A stretch of 64,000 bases of DNA from Bradyrhizobium roseum (lineage in GTDB: Bacteria; Pseudomonadota; Alphaproteobacteria; Rhizobiales; Xanthobacteraceae), in assembly GCF_030413175.1 (NCBI RefSeq), contig NZ_CP129212.1:5432450-5496449 (forward strand). The letters run 5' to 3'. The notes below the pieces were generated by a model. It searched no databases and had not been told where the DNA came from. It was given only the letters and a program-made list of their open reading frames with translations. How positions within the stretch are numbered: position 1 is the stretch's first letter; the number at the start of each line of letters is the position of its first letter. Positions 52,444 to 60,681 of this stretch are shown piece after piece. The position numbers and the translations under genes were made by a program.

Positions 52444-53367
52444 ATGAAGCTCTCGATCGTCACCACGCTGTACAGGTCTGCCGCCCATGTCGCGGAGTTC
52501 CACCGGCGCGCCAGCGAAGCCGCGCGCCGCGTCACCGACGACTACGAGATCGTGATGGTCGACGACGGCTCACCCGACAACTCGCTCGATCTCGCCTGTG
52601 CGCTTGCCGACACCGATCTGCACCTGCGTGTCGTCGAGCTGTCGCGCAATTTCGGCCATCACAAGGCGCTGATGGCCGGCCTAGATCACGCGCGCGGCGA
52701 ACTGTGCTTCCTGATCGACAGCGATCTTGAGGAGGATCCGGGCCTGCTAGGCTCCTTCATCGACAAGATGCAGGCAACCGACTGCGACGTCGTCTATGGC
52801 TTCCAGGAGCGGCGCAAGGGCGATGCCTTCGAGAGCGCCGGCGGCCGGATTGCCTGGTACTGGATCAACAAGCTCTATTCTATCGACATTCCCCAGAACC
52901 AGTGCACGGTACGGCTGATGCGCCGCGAATATGTGGACGCCCTGCTCCTTCACCGCGAGAGCAACACCGTGATCGGCGGGCTCTGGGTCATCACCGGATT
53001 TCGCCAGACCGGCAGCGCGATCAGCAAGGGGCATCGCAACGACACCACATATTCGCCGCGGCTGCGGCTCGGCACACTCGTCAACGGCATTACCTCGTTC
53101 AGCACCGTTCCCTTGAACTTGATGGTCATGTTCGGCATGACGATCGCGATGATCTCGTTTGCATTCGGCATCGTGGTCATTCTGGAGAAGCTGATCCGCA
53201 ACACCGCCGCAGGCTGGGCCTCCCTGATCGTCTCGATCTGGTTCATGGGCGGTATCATCGTGCTCTGCCTCGGCGTAATCGGCATCTACGTGTCGCGCAT
53301 TTTCGTGGAAACCAAGAACCGTCCCTACGTCATCGTTCGCAGGATTCACCAGAGATCTCAATCATGA
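52444..53367 (+). CDS. Membrane-anchored GT2 glycosyltransferase (GtrB/DPM1-like)
   Basis: 307 residues. The GT2 domain has MKLSIVTTLYRSAAHVAEF, MVDDGSPDNS, LSRNFGHHKALMAGLDHARG, a D-x-D (IDSDLEEDP) and the Q-x-x-R-W-equivalent region NQCTVRLMRR. Two C-terminal membrane segments follow (about residues 225-252 and 265-290), as in GtrB/Dpm1 enzymes that make polyprenyl-phosphate sugars. It starts three bases after the adenylating enzyme. It may supply a lipid-linked sugar to a GT-C protein such as that at 9889-11598 or 60682-62184. Confidence 0.85.
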   Translation: MKLSIVTTLYRSAAHVAEFHRRASEAARRVTDDYEIVMVDDGSPDNSLDLACALADTDLHLRVVELSRNFGHHKALMAGLDHARGELCFLIDSDLEEDPGLLGSFIDKMQATDCDVVYGFQERRKGDAFESAGGRIAWYWINKLYSIDIPQNQCTVRLMRREYVDALLLHRESNTVIGGLWVITGFRQTGSAISKGHRNDTTYSPRLRLGTLVNGITSFSTVPLNLMVMFGMTIAMISFAFGIVVILEKLIRNTAAGWASLIVSIWFMGGIIVLCLGVIGIYVSRIFVETKNRPYVIVRRIHQRSQS

Positions 53368-54134
53368 CCACCGAGAAGATCGATCCCGCCCGCGCGGCCT
53401 ATCAGAGCCGGGAAGAGGGGCATTGGACGGAGCTCAAGGGCATCCTGGATGATGGACATATCTCGCTGCCGGAAACGCTGATCAACTATCCCGCCTTCGT
53501 CCGACGCCGCGAGCTGACGCGCCTTCTGGCGGACTATGACCTGTTCCGCCTGATCCAGGATCTGCCCGGCTCCATCGTCGAGCTCGGCGTGTTCCTCGGC
53601 GCCGGCCTCTTCACCTGGTCGAAGCTGCTCGAGACGTTCGTTCCCGCCGACCGCTCGCGAAAGGTATTCGGTTTCGAGAGCGGCGGCGGCTACCAGGACT
53701 TTGCGCCGGAGGACGGCGATCCCCGGCCCTGGATCGAGAGCGTCGTTGGCCGCAAGGAGGTTCCGGACGGCTATCTCGACCGAATGGTAAAGCTGACCAA
53801 CCAGGACAATCTGCTGCCCGGCGTCGAGCGCTGCCGCGTTATCTCCGGCGACATCCTCCAGACCGTCCCTACGTTTGCCGCCGGCAACCAAGGCACGCGG
53901 CTGTCGATGATCTTTTTCGACGTGAACCTGTACAAGCCGACGCTGACGGGATTCCGCGCACTTTATCCGCTGCTTGTGCCCGGCGGTGTGGTCGCTATGA
54001 ACGGCTTTGGCACGCCGCCTTGGCTCGGCGAAACCACCGCCTTCGAGCACTACTTCAAGGAAATCGGGCAGCCCCTGCCCCGCGTACGCAAGTTGTCGTA
54101 CTCGATCAGGCCCGGCGGCTATTTCATCAAGTAA
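53364..54134 (+). CDS. TylF/MycF-like methyltransferase
   Basis: 256 residues from ATG 53364, which overlaps the GT2 stop by four bases. SAM-binding sequence IVELGVFLGAGLFTWSKLLE and VFGFESGGGYQDF, then MIFFDVNLYKPTLTGFRALYPLLVPGG, match the TylF/macrocin O-methyltransferase family, which methylates sugar hydroxyls and is metal-dependent. In this operon it may methylate a deoxyamino sugar. The longer frame upstream belongs to the antisense of the GT2 gene in another phase. Confidence 0.75.
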   Translation: MTTEKIDPARAAYQSREEGHWTELKGILDDGHISLPETLINYPAFVRRRELTRLLADYDLFRLIQDLPGSIVELGVFLGAGLFTWSKLLETFVPADRSRKVFGFESGGGYQDFAPEDGDPRPWIESVVGRKEVPDGYLDRMVKLTNQDNLLPGVERCRVISGDILQTVPTFAAGNQGTRLSMIFFDVNLYKPTLTGFRALYPLLVPGGVVAMNGFGTPPWLGETTAFEHYFKEIGQPLPRVRKLSYSIRPGGYFIK

Positions 54135-54160
54135 TAGCCGGGAACGCCCAAGGAATGGCG

Positions 54161-55075
54161 ATGACAACCAAGGTTCTGCTGTTCACCTCGCAGGACATCG
54201 GCAACGATGTCTTCTCCTATCTGCACGCGCGCGACGACATCGACCTCACCGTCGTGACCCAGCGCACCCAGCGCGACGAGATCTACGGCTATCGGGCGAC
54301 GCTCGATCTCTGCCTGGAAAAAGGCGTGACGGCGCTGACGCCGAAAGCGATCGACAACGCGTTTCTGACGCAGGTCGAGGCCATGGCGCCGGATCTGATC
54401 ATCTGCGCCTACTATCCCCGCATCTTCCCGCGCCGTCTCCTGAAGATACCGCCACTTGGCTGCGTCAACGTGCATCCCGGCCTGCTCCCGCACTATCGCG
54501 GCACCTTCCCGACGCCATGGTGCATTCTCAACAACGAGAAGGAGATCGGCGTCACACTGCACTACATGGACGAAGGGATCGATACCGGCGACATCCTGGT
54601 GCAGCAGCTTCACCCGATCGGGCCCGACGAGACCGGACACGAGCTCTACAAAAGATCGATGACGCTCTGCGCCGATCTTCTGATCGAGAATGTCGACAAG
54701 CTCCTACGCAAGGAGCTGACGGCGCACAAGCAGCCCGCCGGCGGCTCCTACTACAACAGGATCGCACTGCAATACCGCATCGACTGGCATCAGCCGTGCT
54801 CGGAAATCCGCAATCAGATCCGCGTGCACGCAAAGCCGTATTTTCCGGCTTACGCTTTTCTCCTGAACAAGTGCGTGACCATCAACAAGGCGTCGTTCAT
54901 CGATCTCGAAGACTATCGCGCCCAGGGCTCGGGCACGATCTGCAAGGTCTTCGAGAACATGAATTTCGTCGTGTCCTGCGTCGACGGCTGCCTCCTGATC
55001 GAGGACTACGATCTGTTTCCGATCCTGCGGCCCGACGACGTCGCACTGCACATCCGCCCCGGCAACCGGTTCTGA
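54161..55075 (+). CDS. Sugar N-formyltransferase
   Basis: 304 residues from ATG 54161; AAGGA lies six bases upstream, better placed than for the ATG at 54155. The formyltransferase core has NVHPGLLPHYRG (catalytic Asn/His) and LHYMDEGIDTGDILVQQ (catalytic Asp). A C-terminal domain ends the protein. Enzymes such as WlaRD/VioF/FdtF use N10-formyl-tetrahydrofolate to formylate 3- or 4-amino groups of dTDP-sugars. Both dTDP-3-amino and dTDP-4-amino sugars appear to be made in this window. Confidence 0.85.
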   Translation: MTTKVLLFTSQDIGNDVFSYLHARDDIDLTVVTQRTQRDEIYGYRATLDLCLEKGVTALTPKAIDNAFLTQVEAMAPDLIICAYYPRIFPRRLLKIPPLGCVNVHPGLLPHYRGTFPTPWCILNNEKEIGVTLHYMDEGIDTGDILVQQLHPIGPDETGHELYKRSMTLCADLLIENVDKLLRKELTAHKQPAGGSYYNRIALQYRIDWHQPCSEIRNQIRVHAKPYFPAYAFLLNKCVTINKASFIDLEDYRAQGSGTICKVFENMNFVVSCVDGCLLIEDYDLFPILRPDDVALHIRPGNRF

Positions 55076-55083
55076 CGTACACC

Positions 55084-55797
55084 ATGACAGACGAGCAAAA
55101 AAAAGCCTCCGCTGCGATCGACGGCACCTACGGTGCCTTCTACCAGCAGCGCAACCCGATACATGTCTATCCGGTCGAGTTCGTCGTCCGCGCCTTTCTA
55201 GGCAATTATCCGCGGCACAAGACCGATGCGGCGAGCTACCGGGGGAAGCGCGTACTCGATCTCGGCTGCGGCGACGGCCGCAACATGCCCCTGCTCCATA
55301 ATCTCGGAATGGAGATCCACGGCACCGAGATCTCGCAGGAGATCTGCGACCTCACCGCTGCGCGGATGAAGAACCTCGGCATCGACCCGAACCTGAAGGT
55401 CGGGCGCAATCACGCCCTGCCCTACCCCGACGGTTTCTTCGACATCGTGCTCGCCTGCCACGCCTGCTACTACATCGACCCCGGAACGCGCTTCTCCGAC
55501 AATGTGAGCGAGATCGCCCGCGTCATGCGCGGCGGCGGTTCCTTCGTGTTCTCCGCTCCGATCGGCACGACCTATGTGCTGCGGGGCGCGAAGAATCACG
55601 GCGACGGCCATATGGAGATTGCCGCCGATCCCTACGGCCTGCGCAACGGTTACGTGCTCAAGAAGTTCGACCATGAATCCGAGATCGCAGCCACGCTCTC
55701 GCCGGCGTTCACCGGCTTCGAAATTGGCTCGTGCCGCAACGATTTCTGGGGTATCGAGGAGCATGTCTGGACGGTGGCCTGCCGGAAGGCACGCTGA
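55084..55797 (+). CDS. Class I SAM-dependent methyltransferase
   Basis: 237 residues. VLDLGCGDGRNMPLL (SAM loop), HGTEISQEICDLT, ALPYPDGFFDIVLACHACYYID and VMRGGGSFVFSAP follow the Methyltransf_11 pattern. The start at ATG 55084 is eight bases after the formyltransferase stop; the large frame extending upstream is antisense-like. Probably decorates the same sugar as the formyltransferase and TylF-like enzyme. Confidence 0.82.
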   Translation: MTDEQKKASAAIDGTYGAFYQQRNPIHVYPVEFVVRAFLGNYPRHKTDAASYRGKRVLDLGCGDGRNMPLLHNLGMEIHGTEISQEICDLTAARMKNLGIDPNLKVGRNHALPYPDGFFDIVLACHACYYIDPGTRFSDNVSEIARVMRGGGSFVFSAPIGTTYVLRGAKNHGDGHMEIAADPYGLRNGYVLKKFDHESEIAATLSPAFTGFEIGSCRNDFWGIEEHVWTVACRKAR

Positions 55798-55827
55798 TTT
55801 CGAGACATCTAACCTGGACATCTGACC

Positions 55828-56532
55828 ATGCCTTTGTATTCAGGCGAAGAGCGGCCGCGCCGCATCGTGATCTTCGGGACCGGCCAGGGCGCCGACACGG
55901 CCCGCCGCTATTTTGAATGGGACACGTCACACGAGGTCGCTGGCTACGTCGTCGATCGCGAATTTCTCACCGCGCGCGAATTCAACGGCCGCCCAGTAGT
56001 CGCTGTTGACGAGGCCTTCGGCCGCTTTCCGCCGAGCGTATTCCTCGCCTTCGTCCCGCTCGGCTCGAATCGCATGAACCTGCTGCGGGCCGAGAAGTAC
56101 AAGCTTTTGAAGTCGCTCGGCTACCGCTTCATCTCCTATATACACGGCTCGAACAAGCTCGCCGGGCATTGCGAGATCGGCGAGAACTGTTTCATCCTGG
56201 AAAACCAGTCGGTCAATTTCGACACCGTCATCGGCGACAATGTCGTGATCTGGAGCGGCTGCCAGATCGGCGACCGCAGCCGCATCGGCAACCACGCCTT
56301 CCTCGCCGCCCATGTCGTGCTCAATGGCGACGTCACGATCGGCGAGTACGCCTATCTCGGCAGCAACTGCAACATCTCCAACAGCGTCCATGTCGGCCAG
56401 CAGTCGTTCATCGGCGCCAACGCGCTGATCACGCAGGATACGGCGGAGCGCGCGGTTCACGTCGTCGAGGCGACGCCGGCCGCCGGCATCGATAGCCTGC
56501 GCTTCATCAAGCTGCTCAAGAACCATCACTAG
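55828..56532 (+). CDS. NeuD/PglD-like sugar acyltransferase
   Basis: 234 residues. The N-terminal domain has IVIFGTGQGADTARRYFEWD, and a left-handed beta-helix of hexapeptide repeats follows from about residue 100 (GHCEIGENCFILENQS, IGDNVVIWSGCQIG and so on), with the His region IGNHAFLAAHVVLNG. It would transfer an acetyl or other acyl group to an amino sugar. A carrier-bound acyl donor is possible, given the ACP in the same operon. It begins 30 bases after the methyltransferase gene. Confidence 0.8.
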   Translation: MPLYSGEERPRRIVIFGTGQGADTARRYFEWDTSHEVAGYVVDREFLTAREFNGRPVVAVDEAFGRFPPSVFLAFVPLGSNRMNLLRAEKYKLLKSLGYRFISYIHGSNKLAGHCEIGENCFILENQSVNFDTVIGDNVVIWSGCQIGDRSRIGNHAFLAAHVVLNGDVTIGEYAYLGSNCNISNSVHVGQQSFIGANALITQDTAERAVHVVEATPAAGIDSLRFIKLLKNHH

Positions 56533-56538
56533 GACGGA

Positions 56539-57465
56539 ATGATCATGGCCGAGCACTACGAGCGACTGGGATTGGTCTATGGCCCGACCGGCGCGAGTTG
56601 GCATCGCTCGCACTGCCAGAACCCGTTCGTGCAGCAGCTTTCACCGACACGCCATCGCGTGCACTTCGCCGCGCGCGACGACAAGAACCGCTCGCAGGGC
56701 GCGTGGGCTAGTATCGAGGTCACAGGTTCCGGGCTGGCTGTGAAGGAGGCCGCGCCTGCGCCCTCGCTCACGCTCGGCCGGCTCGGCGCGTTCGACGATT
56801 GCGGCGCGATGCCAGGCAGCATCGTGACGCATCAGGGACGGCTCTTGATGTACTACACCGGCTGGACGCTGGCGCGCGCCGTGCCTTTCACCTTCTTCAT
56901 CGGCGCGGCGGAGTCGCGCGACGGCGGCCAGACCTTCCAGAAGGTGTCGGAGGCACCTGTCCTCGGCCGCAATCACCACGATCCGTTCCTGGCCGGCGCG
57001 CCCTGGGTGATCGCGGAAAACGGCCGCCTGCGCATGTGGTACATCTCCGGCACCGAATGGGTGCCGGGTGCGACCGAGAACGAGGCGCCGACGCACTACT
57101 ACTCGATCAAGCACGCGGTGAGCGACGACGGCATCGTCTGGCAGGTCAACGACCGGCTCTGCCTGCCTTATCTGGAGAACGAGCACGCGATTGCCCGGCC
57201 CGTGGTGATGAAGGTCGACGGCGGATACCACATGATCTATTCGGCGCGCCGGCTCGGCGAGACCTATCGCATCTATAGCGCGACGTCGGCCGATGGGCTG
57301 TCATGGGAGCGCGACAGCCGACCGATGATCGAGGTTGCGCCCTCTGGGTGGGACTCCGAGATGGTCTGCTACGGCAGCCGCCTGGAAACGCCGCAGGGCA
57401 ATTTCCTGCTCTACAACGGCAATGCCTATGGCAAGGACGGTTTTGGCGCCGCACGCCGGACCTGA
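56539..57465 (+). CDS. Five-bladed propeller glycosidase-like protein
   Basis: 308 residues. Repeated W/F-x-R-S/D-H and blade-like segments occur: WHRSHCQNPFVQQL, GSIVTHQGRLLMYYTGW, GRNHHDPFLAGAPWV, LRMWYISGTEW, HAIARPVVM and GNFLLYNGNAYGKDGFG. These fit the GH32/43/68-type beta-propeller of cytoplasmic glycan-locus proteins. No signal peptide is visible. A catalytic triad cannot be assigned by eye, so a hydrolytic function is unproved. It closes the operon; the next gene faces it. Confidence 0.65.
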   Translation: MIMAEHYERLGLVYGPTGASWHRSHCQNPFVQQLSPTRHRVHFAARDDKNRSQGAWASIEVTGSGLAVKEAAPAPSLTLGRLGAFDDCGAMPGSIVTHQGRLLMYYTGWTLARAVPFTFFIGAAESRDGGQTFQKVSEAPVLGRNHHDPFLAGAPWVIAENGRLRMWYISGTEWVPGATENEAPTHYYSIKHAVSDDGIVWQVNDRLCLPYLENEHAIARPVVMKVDGGYHMIYSARRLGETYRIYSATSADGLSWERDSRPMIEVAPSGWDSEMVCYGSRLETPQGNFLLYNGNAYGKDGFGAARRT

Positions 57466-57495
57466 TCTGCGCGGGCGCCCGCCTGATGCGTGTCG

Positions 57496-60282
57496 TCAGG
57501 TGAGAAGCAGATGGTCGAGATGCAGGCCGGCCAGATACTCGGCCAGCGTCGGAACACCGGCGTCGTGGGGCTGCTCAGCGACTGCTCCAGCGCCGAGCGT
57601 CGACTGGCTCGGGGGAGGCATTGTGTCCGGCGGTTCAGGCCGATGAGCTGTAGAGCCGCCGCCGGACTCCGCCAGGAAAACGAAGTTATCCCCGTGCGTC
57701 ACCGCGGCGGCCGTACCTGACGACGCCTGCGGCGCGGAGTGAACACCGGTGAATCCGTCGCCGTTCAAGTCCTGTTGGAAAATCGTCTCATAGGATTGCA
57801 GGGTGCTGCTGCTGCCGGAGACGGCGCCGGTCAGGAAGGCGGTGAAGTTGCCGTTGCTGTCGGTGCTCCAGATCGAGAACTGGCCGGTGCTCGAGTCCTT
57901 CCATGCGACGTCGTAACCGCTGCCCGTCTGCTCGGCCGCAACCGGCAACCAGGTTCCGGCCTGGCCGACAACGACGGGCGCTCCACCCATCTTCAATGAC
58001 GGGCCCGATCCGCTCGTATTGAGGAAATAGTTGCTTCCACTCACGACGAGGCTGGTCGAACCGGCCGCTTCGATCACGGTCGGCGGCAGCCCGATCGTGC
58101 CGTTGCCGTTCAGGTCCTGATGGAAGGTGTTTTCGAGGTTCTCCAGCGTCGTGCTGGTGCCTGACACCGCGCCTGTCAGGTAGGACGTGAAATTGCCGTT
58201 GCTGTCGATGGTCCAGATCGAGAACTGGCCGGAGCCGGAGTCTTTCCACGCGACGTCGTAGCCGCTCTCCGTCTGTTCCGCCCCGACCAGCGACCAGGTG
58301 CCGGCCTGGCCGGCCACAACGGCCGCGCCACCATACTTCAGAGTGGGACCGGTGCTGGTTCCGTTCGCATAGACAGCATAGTTGCTTCCGACCAGCGCGA
58401 GCGTCGTCGAGCCGAACGACTCGATCACGACCGAGCTCGGCGCGGCCGGCACGCCGATCGTGCCGTCACCGTTCAGGTCCTGATGGAAAGTGTTTTCGAG
58501 ATTTTCCAGCGTTGTGCTGATGCCGGAGACGGCGCCGGTCAGGTAGGACGTGAAATTGCCGTTGCTGTCGACGGTCCAGATCGAGAACTGCCCGGAGCTA
58601 GCATCCCTCCACGCGACGTCATAGCCGCTTCCGGTCTGCTCAGCCGCAATCGGCGTCCAAGGCGCTGCCGCCCCCACCACCACGGCGGAGCCGCCATATT
58701 TCAGCGTTGGTCCCGTGCCGCCGCCGGAGGGATTGAGTGCATAGTTGTTTCCAATCACGGTAAGGCAGGTGTTCCCGTATGCCTCGACCGTAACCGGCGT
58801 CGAGTAAACGCCGATCAGATCGGCCGGGCTGATCGCAACATTGCCGGTTAGATCGACCGCGAAATCGGCGACCCCGTCGCCGTTGGTATCGCCCTGCAGG
58901 GTGGTGACGCCGGTCGAGCTGTTGTAGAAATAGTTGAGTTCGCCGGCCACGCCATGGAAGGCGGCGGTGGCGATGAACTTGAACTGATCGTAGCTGCCGC
59001 TGCTGCTGATCGCATCGAACCCGCTGAGGTCGATGTAGTCTGTACCGGATACGAAGTCGGTAATGCGGTCGCGCTGGCCGCTTGCGGCCGAACTGTTGCC
59101 GAGCAGGAACACGAAGGTATCGCCGCTGCTGCCGCCGGTCATGTTGTCGACGCCGGCGCCGCCGATCAGCGTGTCGTTTCCGGCGCCGCCCGTCAGCGTA
59201 TCGGCGCCGCCGCCGCCTGAAAGCGTAGAGCCGGTGTTGCTTGCGATGAGGTGGTCGTTGCCGCTGCCGCCGATGGCCTTCTCGATCACCGCGTTGAGCG
59301 CCAACCCGATATTGTTGGTCAGGCCGCCGACCGAGGAAAACGCACCCGCGTTCAGGTCGATGGTCTGCGCCGCGGAATAGCCGGAGCAATCGAGCGTGTC
59401 GTTGCCGCCGCTGTCATAGATCGTCAGCGCCGGCGCCAGGCTGTAGGCGGCGAAATTGAACACCGCGCCGGCATTGCTGTTGAAGCCATAGACGGTGTCG
59501 CCGGTTCGCGTCGAGGTCGCCGTGCCGTACATCAACCCCACGGCGTAGATGTCCGCCATCTGCGGCGTTACCACGTAGCGGTACGAACTTCCGGAATAGT
59601 TCGGCTCCGAGAAGTACGACATAATGGAATATTGCCAGGTGTCGTTGGCATAGACCGCGTTTGTCGAATAGGACGCGCTGCCATTGTACGGCCCCTGGTG
59701 GCCGAGGCCGAGTGCGTGTCCGACTTCGTGGACGTAGGTCTGGTAGCCGTAGCTGTCGATGCCTGTCTTGCCGTCATTCGCGCCGCCGTCGGTGGTGATC
59801 CAGTCCGAGCTGATATTGACAGTCTGGCTGATGATCGCGCCGCCGCCCGACCAGGAACCGCTGGCATAGGCCTGCATCGTGCCGTTGTGGGTGAAGGTGA
59901 TGTTGGCGGCGCCGGAGGTCTGGACGAAGCTGATGTTCGCGACGTCGGACCACGCCTGCAACGCCGTCAGCGCCAGAAACTGCTCCGACGTATTCAGTCC
60001 GGTGATGTTGTAAGTGATGGTGTTTGACGCCCAGTGATGGGAGATAGTGGAGTTGTATTGCCAAAAGCCGTTGACGAGGTAATCGGCAAGCATCGCGATC
60101 GAGCCCACCGGCTTGCTGGCTGCTACCACTAGGGAAAACGAACTGCTGGCATCGGCCAGCGGGAAAGGATCGCCGTCATCGACAAAGATTGTGTCGGGTG
60201 CAGACGCCGTCGGGCCCGCCCCAGCATCGGGCGTCTGGAAGATCCAGATGTCACCGTTAAGCAGACCGTTCTTCTTCATCAA
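57496..60282 (-). CDS. Serralysin-like M10 metalloprotease with RTX and Trp-rich repeats
   Basis: 928 residues, no signal peptide, consistent with type I secretion. An M10 zinc-binding HEVGHALGLGH motif (His185, Glu186, His189, His195) is followed by a Met-turn YSIMSYF (Met221). Peptidase M10 C/RTX calcium-binding repeats run about 336-395 (GGSGNDHL, GGAGNDTL, GGAGVDNM). Three Trp-rich repeats of the Synechocystis C-terminal type (residues 497-848) follow, then a hydrophobic LDHLLLT end. It is probably a secreted, calcium-dependent protease or surface protein. No type I transporter is in the window. Confidence 0.85.
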   Translation of the reverse strand: MMKKNGLLNGDIWIFQTPDAGAGPTASAPDTIFVDDGDPFPLADASSSFSLVVAASKPVGSIAMLADYLVNGFWQYNSTISHHWASNTITYNITGLNTSEQFLALTALQAWSDVANISFVQTSGAANITFTHNGTMQAYASGSWSGGGAIISQTVNISSDWITTDGGANDGKTGIDSYGYQTYVHEVGHALGLGHQGPYNGSASYSTNAVYANDTWQYSIMSYFSEPNYSGSSYRYVVTPQMADIYAVGLMYGTATSTRTGDTVYGFNSNAGAVFNFAAYSLAPALTIYDSGGNDTLDCSGYSAAQTIDLNAGAFSSVGGLTNNIGLALNAVIEKAIGGSGNDHLIASNTGSTLSGGGGADTLTGGAGNDTLIGGAGVDNMTGGSSGDTFVFLLGNSSAASGQRDRITDFVSGTDYIDLSGFDAISSSGSYDQFKFIATAAFHGVAGELNYFYNSSTGVTTLQGDTNGDGVADFAVDLTGNVAISPADLIGVYSTPVTVEAYGNTCLTVIGNNYALNPSGGGTGPTLKYGGSAVVVGAAAPWTPIAAEQTGSGYDVAWRDASSGQFSIWTVDSNGNFTSYLTGAVSGISTTLENLENTFHQDLNGDGTIGVPAAPSSVVIESFGSTTLALVGSNYAVYANGTSTGPTLKYGGAAVVAGQAGTWSLVGAEQTESGYDVAWKDSGSGQFSIWTIDSNGNFTSYLTGAVSGTSTTLENLENTFHQDLNGNGTIGLPPTVIEAAGSTSLVVSGSNYFLNTSGSGPSLKMGGAPVVVGQAGTWLPVAAEQTGSGYDVAWKDSSTGQFSIWSTDSNGNFTAFLTGAVSGSSSTLQSYETIFQQDLNGDGFTGVHSAPQASSGTAAAVTHGDNFVFLAESGGGSTAHRPEPPDTMPPPSQSTLGAGAVAEQPHDAGVPTLAEYLAGLHLDHLLLT
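57739..58794 (-). repeat. Three tandem repeats encoding Trp-rich domains
   Basis: Units at 58794-58432, 58431-58081 and 58080-57739 each encode about 115-120 residues with the shared core EQT-x-SGYDVAW, QFSIW, DSNGNF and LTGAVSG, and end in a calcium-type DLNGDG or DLNGNG. Units 1 and 2 are nearly identical over long DNA stretches around the SYLTGAVSG and LENLENTFHQDLNG segments, which suggests recent duplication or gene conversion; unit 3 is more diverged. Confidence 0.85.
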
Positions 60283-60681
60283 TCGAACCCGTCGGGTTGC
60301 GGGGAATTGTGGCGCAGCCGGAGGCTAGAACCGCCTTGTTAACGCTTGTTTATCAACCGGTCGTTCTGGGCCTCGCTGCACGACGCGAGAGGCCCTTAAC
60401 CCCGGGCGTCCGTGTTTTGCAGGGTTAATTCTGGCCGTCCTGTGCCGGAATCGACCCAAATACGGCACTTTTTTGCCTGCAAGGCCGCCCCAAGCATCGA
60501 ACAAGCCGGAAATCGGCGCCAAGTCGTTTAAACTAGACAAGTCTGCCAATTCCCACACGAAAATCGAAAAAGGAGGAATTTCAACCCCTTTCGGCAAAAC
60601 GCCCGTAGGCCCTGCTTCTGCTTCACTGACTTTGATCACCGCCCCGCTCGCTCGCAAGGAGTGATACGCTTCGTACCAAAA
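60283..60681. other. Intergenic region between the RTX gene and the ArnT-like gene
   Basis: 399 bases with no gene recognised. It lies upstream of the RTX protein gene and downstream of the ArnT-like gene, both on the minus strand, so it should contain the promoter of the former. It also has a plus-strand terminator-like hairpin (60442-60474). Confidence 0.45.
60442..60474 (+). terminator. Orphan intrinsic terminator-like hairpin
   Basis: GTGCCG (60442-60447) pairs with CGGCAC (60463-60468) across a 15-base loop, and TTTTTT (60469-60474) follows at once. The orientation is plus-strand, but no plus-strand gene lies just upstream. Confidence 0.5.

Noticed and set aside
54007..55083. N-terminal extension of the methyltransferase frame before 55084
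   Set aside because: It lies over the formyltransferase in another phase and is an Arg/Ala/Ser-rich shadow. The conserved methyltransferase begins at ATG 55084.
57471..57482. Perfect palindrome GCGGGCGCCCGC as terminator after the propeller gene
   Set aside because: It is a self-complementary GC-rich 12-mer with no loop and no T run; common by chance in this DNA, so not annotated as a terminator.
60280..60296. T-arm-like sequence on the minus strand (GGGTTCGATT)
   Set aside because: It overlaps the RTX gene start and lacks the other arms of a tRNA.
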